Positions 36,389-45,258 of a DNA stretch of 64,000 nucleotides are shown here, piece by piece. Below the pieces are notes generated by a model that was given only the letters and a program-made list of their open reading frames with translations, ran no database searches and was not told the DNA's origin. Position 1 is the stretch's first letter; the number at the start of each line of letters is the position of its first letter. Source of the DNA: Irineochytrium annulatum (taxonomy: Eukaryota; Chytridiomycota; Chytridiomycetes; Chytridiales; Chytridiaceae). The stretch is from assembly GCA_027600665.1 (NCBI GenBank), contig JADGJL010000015.1, forward strand, positions 47,719 through 111,718, in the 5' to 3' direction. Both the position numbers and the translations under genes were made by a program.

Positions 36389-37738
36389 CTATGAGAAAGA
36401 GGTATATTGCGGCGGTCGTCCCGGTGGTGCCTGTGACCATTGACTGAACCCATCCAGGCGTTCCATTCGGAAAGCAAAATCATAATCCGGCGTAACCAGA
36501 CCTGTTGTTGCTCCCGGAAGTGCAGCTGCTGGAGCGGTTGCTCCACCTCCAGTTACACCTGACGCACCGGAGCTTGTCCCGGCGGAAGCATTCGCTGCTC
36601 CGGGAGAAGTTGCCGCAACAGACCAACTTGTTGGTCGTTCTGTGCGAGGCTGCAATGGAGATGCTGCATTATCATCATCTTGTTTCGAATTGGCTTCCAG
36701 GTTACTCCGCACTTGTTCAGTGACAGATGGTTTAACAGTGTTCTGATCCACGAGGAATAACTCGTTATCAGGCAAATCTGCATTGACATCGGAATCCTGT
36801 GTCAGATCGGTTCCGTCAACAGGCAGTGCCTGCGGGACAACAGGTTGTTCTGGACGTACTCCTGGTTCCGGGGTGACCTCAATCACGTTGCCCGTAACCT
36901 GAACTGCGTCCTGCCCATCCACGTCGTTCTGTGATGAAACAGGATCTGCGAGTGCACTCGTATTGGAAGTTTTAACATTCGGTGTTTTGACGACCGGCTG
37001 TTGTTCCGGAGTGACTACAGGCCGTTCCGGCTTCACACTTGGAATCTCCACCTTCTCCTGATCAGGATTGAGTTCAGCGGATACGTCTACAACAGGAACT
37101 TCTGCTTTCACAGAAGGTAGCTGGACATTCCCCTTACTCAGATCCACTTGAGATGAAGAGATATTGACCGAAGTAACCTCGGGTACATCCACCTTCACGG
37201 AAGGTAATTCAACCTTACCCTGCCGAAGGTTAGTTTTCACAGCAGACGTCTCTGCCTTGATTACCTCGGGTACCTCTGCGGTAACCTCGGGCAAGGAAGC
37301 TGTACCTTCGTTCAGATTCACCTGACTGCTTGATACATCGGCTTTGATCACCGGCGTATCCGCCTGTACAGACGGCAGTTCAACGGTTCCCTCCTTCGCA
37401 TCAATACCTATCTCTGATGTTCCGGCCGATCCAAGCGGTGTATCTACTTTCAGCTCAGATACACTCAGCTTACCTGTGGATTCATTCGCTTTGATCGACG
37501 GAACTTCAACATCCAATAATGGTGTGGACACCGATACCGACGGAGTCAGGTTCAACCCGCCATCCGAATCGCGTGAAAACAGATTTAGCGACAATCCGCT
37601 GGACGGTTTTTCAGAAGATATCTGAGCATCATCCGCATATACATGCGAAGATCCAAACCCCAGCATCAAGGTCCCGGCAAGTATTGCCAGTGGTATGCTT
37701 CCAAGACGTACTATGGATTTTGGTAACTTTACATTCAA
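36389..37738 (-). CDS. Secreted low-complexity repeat protein
   Basis: 449 residues, not recognised. A signal peptide (residues 1-35, ending SSHVYADDA) is followed by a long Val/Pro/Ser/Glu-rich region with imperfect repeats of the form V-x-L-P-S-V-x-A/V-D/E-V-P-V/E-V (about 75-250), then a Pro/Gln/Asn-rich stretch and a Gly/Ala/Ser-rich segment near 385-415. No domain or anchor motif is visible. Start is TTG (37736-37738), six bases after AGGGGGTGA. It lies 49 bp upstream of the tandem-repeat gene on the same strand, so the two may form one unit of surface or spore-coat-like proteins; that role is inference. Confidence 0.8.
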   Translation of the reverse strand: MNVKLPKSIVRLGSIPLAILAGTLMLGFGSSHVYADDAQISSEKPSSGLSLNLFSRDSDGGLNLTPSVSVSTPLLDVEVPSIKANESTGKLSVSELKVDTPLGSAGTSEIGIDAKEGTVELPSVQADTPVIKADVSSSQVNLNEGTASLPEVTAEVPEVIKAETSAVKTNLRQGKVELPSVKVDVPEVTSVNISSSQVDLSKGNVQLPSVKAEVPVVDVSAELNPDQEKVEIPSVKPERPVVTPEQQPVVKTPNVKTSNTSALADPVSSQNDVDGQDAVQVTGNVIEVTPEPGVRPEQPVVPQALPVDGTDLTQDSDVNADLPDNELFLVDQNTVKPSVTEQVRSNLEANSKQDDDNAASPLQPRTERPTSWSVAATSPGAANASAGTSSGASGVTGGGATAPAAALPGATTGLVTPDYDFAFRMERLDGFSQWSQAPPGRPPQYTSFS

Positions 37739-37946
37739 GTTGCTTCACCCCCTTTCCGCTACTGCGTTGGTGGGACAAGGCATATGAGTTTTCCCCTAGG
37801 AATAATTAGAATACAGGGATTTCTGCCTGTTCCTCATTAAACGTGAAGGCGTTTACTCAAACGCATTTTAATCAAAAACTTAAAAATTTGAAGTAAATTC
37901 AAACCTTCATTTCAATTGTTCTAACCTGAACAGATCCGGCATGTTT

Positions 37947-39278
37947 TTAGTCGCCTGCAATCATGGTCTTGGCGGCAATGGAGCCATTCAGATCGGCTTT
38001 TTCCCTGTTGCGTCTCATCAAATAAATCAAACCAAGCAGGGTCAGCAAAATACCTGAACAGACAAAAGCTGGCACTACACCGAATGAGGTGACCATGAAT
38101 CCACCTACCACCGGGCCCATAATATTACTGGCTGTCATAATGCTGCCTACCGTTCCAAATACCCTGCCTGTCATTGGCTCGGGTGTCTGTTCCTGCAACA
38201 GGATTTGAAAGGGTACAATCGCAAACCCAATTCCAACACCTGCCAAGGCAAAGAGGGATGCTAGCAGCAGATTGGCACCTAGCCCGGCGTGCGGCCAAAT
38301 CCCAACAATAACACCGGCTCCGCCGATAACCAGACCCATGAGTATGGTACCCAGACCCATTTTTAAAACATGCCCTGCATGCTTCCACTTCCGCACACTC
38401 ATCGCTGCAATTAATGTACCTACACCACTAGCCGCCACACACCATCCCAGCAGATCACTTGAAATTCCGGGAAGCTGTCTGAATAACACCACGGTCTGTG
38501 AATCGGCAAATTGCAGAAAAAGTATGGCTGAAGCAAGCAAGATCAGAGACGTTCCTACATGAGGGAGAGATGCGAGCATGCGGATGCCCTCCTGTGTATC
38601 CTTCCAAAAAGAGTCTTTAGGGCGGTTGCGAACACCCCCAGCTGTCTCTTCCTCTACTTCTGTTACGTTATGAATTGCAGATTGGATCACCCGCGTTCCA
38701 GGAATCCACAATAAAATAATGCCGGAAATCAGAAAAGACGCTGAATCGAGAACAAAACACCAGGTGATGCCAAAAGCGGCTACCAACAGCCCACCAAGCG
38801 CTGGACCGATAATTTTGGACATCTGTTCAATGATTGAGCTAATGGATACAGCTTGCGCAAGCTGCTCATGAGGAACAATTTCTTTCAGTTTTCCGTTCTT
38901 CGCAGGAGAAAAAATGACATCGAACAGGGATTTGAGGACAAGCAGTAGGTAGACATGCCAGATCTGATCAGCAAAAATCAACGCACCCACGATGATGATC
39001 CGTGCACCATCAGCTACAATCATCAGCCATTTTCGGTTCAGACGATCTGCAAGCGTGCCCGCGAATGGCCCTGTCAACAGAACAGGTAGTGCTGCAGATA
39101 GTGTGACAAATGTAATCTCCCATGGCGTTGCATTCCAGCGGATACCCACGAGGGTCAGGATTGCGAGCAGATGCAGCCAATCTCCCAGATTGGAAATGGC
39201 CTGAGCTACCATCAATGTTACAAAAGATCGGTTATTCTTCAGCGGTCGATGTCCTTCAAACGTTAAATCACTTGTCAT
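37947..39278 (-). CDS. MFS transporter (MFS_3 / macrolide-efflux-like)
   Basis: 443 residues with about 12 hydrophobic helices. The N-terminal FVTLMVAQAISNLGDWLHLL and the loop-2 motif GTLADRLNRKWLMIVAD are typical of the DHA3/MFS_3 group (enterobactin and macrolide exporters). GGGGGAG precedes the ATG. It faces a MarR gene 400 bp away across a region with a long inverted repeat, a common arrangement for a regulated drug exporter. Substrate not predictable. Confidence 0.9.
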   Translation of the reverse strand: MTSDLTFEGHRPLKNNRSFVTLMVAQAISNLGDWLHLLAILTLVGIRWNATPWEITFVTLSAALPVLLTGPFAGTLADRLNRKWLMIVADGARIIIVGALIFADQIWHVYLLLVLKSLFDVIFSPAKNGKLKEIVPHEQLAQAVSISSIIEQMSKIIGPALGGLLVAAFGITWCFVLDSASFLISGIILLWIPGTRVIQSAIHNVTEVEEETAGGVRNRPKDSFWKDTQEGIRMLASLPHVGTSLILLASAILFLQFADSQTVVLFRQLPGISSDLLGWCVAASGVGTLIAAMSVRKWKHAGHVLKMGLGTILMGLVIGGAGVIVGIWPHAGLGANLLLASLFALAGVGIGFAIVPFQILLQEQTPEPMTGRVFGTVGSIMTASNIMGPVVGGFMVTSFGVVPAFVCSGILLTLLGLIYLMRRNREKADLNGSIAAKTMIAGD

Positions 39279-39538
39279 GCTTCTTCTCCCCCATTACCTT
39301 CCGAATTCATGATATGAACTCATTATAAGAGAGCAGGGCTTGACTCAACCTCCTGCCAGAGGCGGAGAAGAAGCGGCACCTCAAGGATGATTTTTCGGTA
39401 TGGTGAATGATCAAATTTTAAATGCTAAAAATGCAAATCTTGTGACATATCGCATGTTTTTCGTAGAAATAGAAGTTTACAATTAAACCATGGTGACAAC
39501 CTGAATCTTCAAACATAACTAACCAACTAACCAACGCA

Positions 39539-39650
39539 TATAAGTTGAAATTATTTTTAATATGAACAGCATAACGATGGGGATAACAGTGATTGGAAGG
39601 TTGTTCTATGCCCATCGTGGTAGGTTGTAACTTCATCATTTCAACTTATA
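39539..39650. repeat. 112-bp imperfect inverted repeat upstream of marR
   Basis: TATAAGTTGAAAT (39539-39551) is perfectly inverted at 39638-39650; a second nested pair, ACGATGGG (39574-39581) and CCCATCGT (39611-39618), lies in register. The rest of 39279-39677 holds no gene. It could be a small non-coding element, a structured RNA or a regulatory region. Confidence 0.65.
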
Positions 39651-39677
39651 AAACTAATCTGAAAAGGCGGGATCAGC

Positions 39678-40139
39678 ATGCTGGAATTACAAGAAATCGG
39701 AACCGAACGTTCACTTCATCTGTACCGCACCTTGGCCCAGACATTCAAGAGCGTGAATGAACACGCTGTATCCGGAAGCAAAGTGCATGGCTTCAACCCC
39801 ACCGCATACGGGGTGCTCGAAGTGTTATATATGAAAGGAGCTCAGCCGATCCAACAGGTTGGTGCACAGCTTCTGCTGCAAAGTGGGAATGTGACCTATG
39901 TGATTGATAAGCTGGAGCAAAAAGGATTGTTGCACCGCAAACATTGTCCGCAAGACAGACGGATCATTTTTGTGGAACTAACGGAAGAAGGCCAGCGCAC
40001 CATGGATGACATCTATCCAGGCTATGCGATGAAGATCGATCGTGCTGTCAGTGGACTGAGTGAGGAAGACAAGGAATTGCTGTCCGAACTTTTGGGAAGG
40101 CTTGCACATTCTGCAGACCGTTTATCAGCGAACAGCTAG
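39678..40139 (+). CDS. MarR-family transcriptional regulator
   Basis: 153 residues. The winged helix occupies about 45-110: FNPTAYGVLEVLYMKG, recognition helix LLLQSGNVTYVIDKLEQKG, and the wing HRKHCPQDRRIIFVELTEEG with the conserved D-x-R-R. Helices at both ends form the dimer. A single Cys (Cys95) in the wing could sense oxidants. It is divergent from the MFS transporter gene, which is a plausible target. Confidence 0.92.
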   Translation: MLELQEIGTERSLHLYRTLAQTFKSVNEHAVSGSKVHGFNPTAYGVLEVLYMKGAQPIQQVGAQLLLQSGNVTYVIDKLEQKGLLHRKHCPQDRRIIFVELTEEGQRTMDDIYPGYAMKIDRAVSGLSEEDKELLSELLGRLAHSADRLSANS

Positions 40140-40533
40140 AGCTTATCTTCAAACCAGCCGAAAGCTGGAGCGTAACTGAATGTTCTGGAGCAGATATAGA
40201 GCGGGAGTCCTAACGAACCTGTGACGTCATATTCAGGGGTTTGAAGCGCTCGCAGCATTTTAAGGAATCTGACACACGCTATCCTTGAATAAACAGCCTT
40301 ATACAATGTGTTTTTCAGGTGATTTCGGGACATAACGTGTCTCATGTTTCTTACAATTTAAAAAGAGCAGCAGAAGGCCAAATAAGATGTCCTCCGTTCC
40401 TTAGAAATTTCGTCTGGAAGATTCACCAGGATGAGCATGTACTTTAAAATGCTTTTGACTCGGACATCCTCCAGCGTATCCCTCTCCTGAGTGAAGGTAC
40501 ACTCTAGTCCAATGCATGTGTGCCAATCAACAA
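40140..40533. other. Intergenic region without clear gene
   Basis: About 390 bp between convergent genes. Short open stretches exist on the minus strand (for example 40358-40585, overlapping the terminator) but have no ribosome site, and nothing is recognisable; a decayed element is possible. Confidence 0.5.
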
Positions 40534-40572
40534 AAAAACCGGATTTGCCTGACAACGGCGAATCCGGTTTTT
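40534..40572. terminator. Terminator between marR and MFS genes
   Basis: AAAAACCGGATTTGCC (40534-40549) pairs with GGCGAATCCGGTTTTT (40557-40572); usable from both sides. Confidence 0.9.
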
Positions 40573-40588
40573 CGTATACATCCACTTT

Positions 40589-42112
40589 TTACTTCGAGCC
40601 TTGAGGTTGCGGTGGAGCATCTGCATCTTCGGGTACAATTAAACGTTTGCGTAGAGCAAGCGTCGTTACCCAGGAGACCAGTGCAATGACAAACATAATG
40701 ACAAATAAAGAATGCAAGCTTCCTTCCAGCACGCTCCGCAGTAGCGCCCACTTATCATCCGATAGCGCTGCATCCGTATGTGGTGCGAGCAGTTCGTTCA
40801 GATCATTCTCCGATATTCCGGCCTCAGCCAGATTCTGCTCACTCGACAACGTGGAGATCCGATAGTTCAACCAAGTGCCAAAAGCTGCTGCACCAATCGT
40901 CTGTCCCAAGGTACGCATGAACGTATGCAATGCAGTAGAAGAACCACGTTCCTTATATCCTACGGAAGACTGCGAGATAATGGTAAAGATCGTAAACGCA
41001 AATCCGAAGCCGAGACCATAAATAAAGGTCAAAATAAATAGCACAGCCTGCGGGGATGTCCCTCCCACCAGAAAGAGCCCACCCGATCCGACCGCAATGC
41101 CGGTTACTCCAATCAATGCGGTCAACCGTGATCCAATCTTCATCAGCAGACGACCTGCGAGCACACTACCAATGAGCCAACCGACCGACATCGGTGCGAG
41201 TAGCAACCCCGATTCAGTCGCATTGCCTCCCCGAACCCCCTGCACCCAGAGCGGCAAATAACTGGTCAGACCGATCATCAGGGTACTGGTTAACAATCCG
41301 GCGATATTCGCCACACGAATGTCCCGAATCCGGAACAGATGTAGTGGAACCATTGGGGCCTGAGCTCTTTTTTCCACCACAAAAAATAAAATAATAAACA
41401 GAGCGGCAACCACACTCAGTCCTACAATCAACGGAGAACTCCAGGCATAATACTGCCCACCAGCCGACAGGACAAATAACAATGCGGTAATGCCCACCGT
41501 GAAGGTCAGCGCACCGACATAGTCAATTTTGGCTGTCCGTGGAGAGATATCTTCCTTCAGGTAACGAAATACAAACCACATCGCGAGCAGTCCAAACGGC
41601 ACATTAAAACCAAAGATCCACTGCCAACCAAGATTGTCTACAAAATAACCGCCAAGCAGCGGACCTGCCAAAGACGAAATCCCCCAAACGGAGCTGATCC
41701 AGCCCTGGATTTTGCCACGTTCTTCAATGGAGTAGATATCCCCAATAATCGTAAATGTCACAGGAACTACCGCCCCTGCACCAATCCCCTGAATAGCACG
41801 GAAAATGATCAATTGCTCCATATTCTGCGACAGACAGCATAAGAGTGAACCCAGCAAAAATAAGGCACAACCAATCAGAAATACAGGCTTTCGTCCATAC
41901 AAGTCACTAATTTTGCCGAAAATGGGCGTACTCACAGCCATCGTCAGCAGGTATGCAGTGAAAATCCAGCTCAGCAGTTGTACACTCCCCAACTCACTGA
42001 CAATGGTAGGCCCTGCCGGACCAATTACGGTGCCTTCAATCGCTGACAAAAATGTTGCGAGCAACAGCCCCGTCAAGATGAAACTGCGCTTCAAACCTCC
42101 AGTTGCATTCAC
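40589..42112 (-). CDS. MDR-family MFS transporter (14-TM, EmrB/QacA type)
   Basis: 507 residues with about 14 hydrophobic helices. The motif-C region (GPLLGGYFVDNLGWQWIFGFN) and motif A (GKISDLYGRKPVFLIG) mark a DHA2 drug:H+ antiporter. The start is GTG (42110-42112) after GAAGGG, a weak ribosome site. Substrate unknown. No regulator is adjacent in the same direction; a GNAT gene lies 101 bp upstream. Confidence 0.92.
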   Translation of the reverse strand: MNATGGLKRSFILTGLLLATFLSAIEGTVIGPAGPTIVSELGSVQLLSWIFTAYLLTMAVSTPIFGKISDLYGRKPVFLIGCALFLLGSLLCCLSQNMEQLIIFRAIQGIGAGAVVPVTFTIIGDIYSIEERGKIQGWISSVWGISSLAGPLLGGYFVDNLGWQWIFGFNVPFGLLAMWFVFRYLKEDISPRTAKIDYVGALTFTVGITALLFVLSAGGQYYAWSSPLIVGLSVVAALFIILFFVVEKRAQAPMVPLHLFRIRDIRVANIAGLLTSTLMIGLTSYLPLWVQGVRGGNATESGLLLAPMSVGWLIGSVLAGRLLMKIGSRLTALIGVTGIAVGSGGLFLVGGTSPQAVLFILTFIYGLGFGFAFTIFTIISQSSVGYKERGSSTALHTFMRTLGQTIGAAAFGTWLNYRISTLSSEQNLAEAGISENDLNELLAPHTDAALSDDKWALLRSVLEGSLHSLFVIMFVIALVSWVTTLALRKRLIVPEDADAPPQPQGSK

Positions 42113-42213
42113 ACGAACCCTTCTCTCTTTGTTCTCTATATAATTGGTGCTTCTCCAGCTTTGTTCTGTTTCTTCGTTTACGTGTAAATAAAAAACAAAT
42201 ATATACTGTCTCT

Positions 42214-42786
42214 TTACTTACCTTTTTTACGAAGAAACTCATCATACAACATCGAATACATCACCATATCCTTGTATCCGGTGGATGTATGTTGCACCTG
42301 ACGCAGCAGCCCTTCTCGCGTGAAGCCGCGGTTCGTCAGGAACTCACCGGAAGCCACATTACGCGGATCAACCAGCGCTTCAATTCGATTAAGCCCCATG
42401 GTCTCATACCCGAAGGGCAGCAATGCCGAGAAAGCCTCTGTCATATAACCGTGACGCCAATAGTCCCGTCCCAGCTCATAACCGATTTCCCCACGGAATG
42501 CGCCTTCAAGCTGCCATGTGTTAAATCCACAGCTGCCAATGAGCTTGCCTGTTTCTTTGAGTTCGATCCCCCAGCGGATCGCGTCCTCTTCCCCTGCCAT
42601 TTGGTTGAGCAGTCCAATCATGTCCGCCGCTTCGCTTGTCCCAATCATGGGTGCAAGATTCATGTAACGGGTCACCTCGCGATCTGACCAGCATGCGAAC
42701 ATCTGGGCCGCATCCCTGCGACGCATTTTACGCAGACGAAGCCGCGCAGTCTCCATTTCGGGAATTCTTCCTTTGCATTTATACAT
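42214..42786 (-). CDS. GNAT acetyltransferase, RimJ/RimL type
   Basis: 190 residues. ETARLRLRKMRRRDAAQMFACW is the typical N-terminus of RimJ/RimL-like enzymes, and ELGRDYWRHGYMTEAFSALL covers the acetyl-CoA loop; IEALVDPRNVASGEFLTNRGF is the C-terminal signature. It may acetylate ribosomal-protein N-termini or small amines. The start is ATG 42784-42786 with GGAG eight bases before it; a longer in-frame start at 42810 is crowded by its ribosome site. Confidence 0.88.
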   Translation of the reverse strand: MYKCKGRIPEMETARLRLRKMRRRDAAQMFACWSDREVTRYMNLAPMIGTSEAADMIGLLNQMAGEEDAIRWGIELKETGKLIGSCGFNTWQLEGAFRGEIGYELGRDYWRHGYMTEAFSALLPFGYETMGLNRIEALVDPRNVASGEFLTNRGFTREGLLRQVQHTSTGYKDMVMYSMLYDEFLRKKGK

Positions 42787-42983
42787 ATAAGACACTCCGA
42801 TCCGATCCATCTCCGCAGACCATAAGATTCATTAGTCATCTAATCATAACCTGCGCCGAATGGCAACTGTTCAGTCACGGATACACGTCAAAAAACCGGG
42901 CCAATATCGCTCCCGGTCTTGTTGTCCGTATGGATCCATTCAAGTTTGAATGAATCACGTCATCGTGCTTGTCCGAATAAATT

Positions 42984-43280
42984 CTAGGCTTTGGACGTTT
43001 TCTTGTCCTTCGCCAGCAATTCGTCGCTAACCCGGCCAAGTACAGTGGTGATTTCCTTGAATTCTTCAATACCAGTCCCGGTTAGGCTCCATTGGTCCCC
43101 GTGGGCGGTCAGGAAGTTCTCCTGTGTCAGGTGTTCAAGCTCCTGCTTGATCTCCCGCTCTCCAACGCGATATCCCCGTTCTTCCAATAGGGGCAGCGCC
43201 TCGCTAACGTTCAAATCCTGATTTTGGGCGAAATATAGTAGATGAATCCGTACAAATAGATTCTGTACCTCTGCATGCAT
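42984..43280 (-). CDS. Small winged-helix-like hypothetical protein
   Basis: 98 residues. HLLYFAQNQDLNVSEALPLL, REIKQELEHLTQENFLTA and WSLTGTGIEEF resemble the helix-turn-helix and wing of small PadR/ArsR-like proteins, but no family is certain. AAGGAG lies eight bases before the ATG. It may be a regulator; the divergent msrC gene starts 184 bp away. Confidence 0.7.
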   Translation of the reverse strand: MHAEVQNLFVRIHLLYFAQNQDLNVSEALPLLEERGYRVGEREIKQELEHLTQENFLTAHGDQWSLTGTGIEEFKEITTVLGRVSDELLAKDKKTSKA

Positions 43281-43464
43281 AAGCCAAGCTCCTTCCCGGG
43301 TTGTAGCCCTCCGTGGTTGCTAAGTAATTACCCCACGCGAGAAGCTGAGAAACAGGAGGATTCTTCTGGTATTCTCTTGCCTTTCCGAAATCCTCCGCTT
43401 GACTAACCGCATACTCTGCACTATCTTGAAAATAAGTACCATTTTGCTCGGGAGGGTGATTTAC

Positions 43465-43962
43465 ATGTTTCAAGCTGTTTCCTATGAAGGAACACGAAGT
43501 GAGCAGCACACCGCCGTCCTGGGACAGTTAAGTGCTCTGATCCGCGATGAACCTAGTGCGATTGCCAATCTGGCGAACGCTGCTGCGCTGCTCAATGTAT
43601 TTATGACCGACACCAACTGGGTCGGCTTCTATCTGTATGATGGAAAAGAACTGGTCCTCGGACCATTCCAAGGACTGCCTGCCTGTATCCGAATTCCACT
43701 GGGACGTGGGGTATGCGGCACATCTGCTGCGGAAAAACGTACCCTGGTCGTTGACGATGTTCATGCCTTCCCAGGCCATATTGCCTGTGATGCAGCATCG
43801 AACAGTGAGATTGTTGTACCTATTATCATAAACGGTGAACTGTACGGGGTGCTGGATATCGACAGCCCGATCAAAAACCGTTTTGATGACGAAGACCGCA
43901 TCTTCCTGGAGAAAGCCGTAAGCCTGCTTACTGAGCAGTTGGAAGCAACCGTATCTATTTAG
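43465..43962 (+). CDS. msrC: Free methionine-(R)-sulfoxide reductase, GAF type
   Basis: 165 residues, one GAF domain. It reduces free Met-(R)-sulfoxide with thioredoxin-type recycling. The three family cysteines are visible: Cys74 (GLPACIRIP), Cys84 (RGVCGTSA) and Cys108 (HIACDAASNSEIVVP). The start is ATG 43465, right after GGGAGGGTGATTTAC; a longer frame begins at 43399 without a ribosome site. It adds to the oxidative-stress genes in this window. Confidence 0.92.
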   Translation: MFQAVSYEGTRSEQHTAVLGQLSALIRDEPSAIANLANAAALLNVFMTDTNWVGFYLYDGKELVLGPFQGLPACIRIPLGRGVCGTSAAEKRTLVVDDVHAFPGHIACDAASNSEIVVPIIINGELYGVLDIDSPIKNRFDDEDRIFLEKAVSLLTEQLEATVSI

Positions 43963-44021
43963 GAAATGATGAACAAGGTGATCGGAGACTTCATCACACA
44001 CGATGGTGAATGAGCTGTAAT

Positions 44022-44062
44022 AACAAAGAGCGCAGTCCTCCTAGAGGTCTGCGCTCTTTGTT
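44022..44062. terminator. Bidirectional terminator between msrC and the TipAS gene
   Basis: AACAAAGAGCGCAG (44022-44035) pairs perfectly with CTGCGCTCTTTGTT (44049-44062). Confidence 0.9.
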
Positions 44063-44114
44063 ATCCAAGTTGTTTCACACCTATGTTCTTGCTCGCCCAT
44101 GTTACTTTATGCAT

Positions 44115-44888
44115 CTAGGATAGATCGTGTTCCGCTTTAATCATCATCCCGTCCCGCAGGAATTCAGCCAGCCTCGGGTGGTAACCATCATACATCTGGC
44201 GGAAATTTTTATGCTCTACATACAGATTGGCCAAATCCCGATAGATCTCAGCAGTGGGTGTATAATAACCTTTGATCCATTCAAGATGCCTGTCAATAAT
44301 CCGTTGCACTTTCGCACTACCGGGTTCCAATCCATCCTCAATGGCCTGTTGCAAGTCAAGATGAACCTGATCAATTTTCGCTTGGGAATCCAGATAATCT
44401 TCTTTCGATTTTAACTCCTGGTCCGACTTCTGAACGCCCTCTTTCTGCATTCGTTTCACATCATTATTGACAGGGTTAGAACCAGATTCATTTAATAACT
44501 GATGACGCCCCTTATCCACAAAACCGATATACAGCTCATGTTCGTCCATTTCCTGTTCTCCTAGCAAATGCGCAATCGTTTTGTCCAGTGTCTGAATCAA
44601 ACCATGCAAGCGGAGTGCCTTCTCCAGAATCTCAATGCGATGCTGTTTCATGATGCGTATGACATCCTGAGGATCATCCCTTAGCATAGGGCCAATCTCA
44701 TTTTCCTCCATACCTACTTCCTTACAGAAAAGGATTTGCTGGAGTCTCATTAATTCCTGCTTTTCATAATAGATAGCTTCATCCGAATCCCCAAAGGCCG
44801 GATTCAGAAGACCTGTCTGCGCATACTGGCTCAGTTCGTTCAGACTTACGCCTGACATTCCTGATACATCAACCATGGAATATGCCAT
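44115..44888 (-). CDS. MerR-type regulator with TipAS antibiotic-recognition domain
   Basis: 257 residues. The N-terminal MerR helix-turn-helix is degenerate (SMVDVSGMSGVSLNELSQYAQTGLL), followed by a dimerising coiled coil (about 70-110) and a C-terminal TipAS domain (about 135-250; HLEWIKGYYTPTAEIYRDLANLY, FRQMYDGYHPRLAEFL). TipAS proteins such as Mta and TipA bind hydrophobic drugs. No transporter target is adjacent. Ribosome site AGGAGGT. Confidence 0.85.
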   Translation of the reverse strand: MAYSMVDVSGMSGVSLNELSQYAQTGLLNPAFGDSDEAIYYEKQELMRLQQILFCKEVGMEENEIGPMLRDDPQDVIRIMKQHRIEILEKALRLHGLIQTLDKTIAHLLGEQEMDEHELYIGFVDKGRHQLLNESGSNPVNNDVKRMQKEGVQKSDQELKSKEDYLDSQAKIDQVHLDLQQAIEDGLEPGSAKVQRIIDRHLEWIKGYYTPTAEIYRDLANLYVEHKNFRQMYDGYHPRLAEFLRDGMMIKAEHDLS

Positions 44889-45170
44889 TTGAATACACCT
44901 CCTGCCTGTCCTGCAACTCCAGAGTTCAGGCTTATTATTTCATACTGCATTTTATTTGAATAATGAGAGAATATAAGACTTTCGGCAGTGCTGTACCGCT
45001 TCATTCCGCTCGTGCTATGGTTGGGTACATCATGCTTCGGTAATATGAGCGGCGTTTGGTCAGTTAAGTTGCGGTATGTTAACTATGTTATACCCGTCTC
45101 ATCAGATGTGAACCCGCAGTCAGTGAAGAATCCGTATGTATTTTTTAAACTTTTTCCATGATCTTCAATT
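44889..45170. other. Intergenic region before the TipAS regulator gene
   Basis: About 280 bp with no ORF, clear dyad or recognisable RNA; it presumably carries the promoter of the leftward TipAS gene. Confidence 0.5.
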
Positions 45171-45202
45171 AAAAAATCCTGTGCCACTATTCTGGCACAG
45201 GA
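45171..45202 (-). terminator. Terminator of the aldehyde dehydrogenase gene
   Basis: Minus strand TCCTGTGCCA / TGGCACAGGA with a 6-base loop, then TTTTTT. Confidence 0.9.
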
Positions 45203-45258
45203 GCGTGTAGTTATATTTCCTTAACATACGGTATATTGAATAAAATAATGGAAGAAAA

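Noticed and set aside
39322..39327. TATAAT on the minus strand before the MFS gene
   Set aside because: A good -10, but the best -35 candidates give 15- or 16-bp spacing, so the promoter was not called.
40358..40585. 75-codon minus-strand ORF
   Set aside because: No ribosome site, its start overlaps a terminator, composition is not convincing, and I could not tie it to a transposase or any family.
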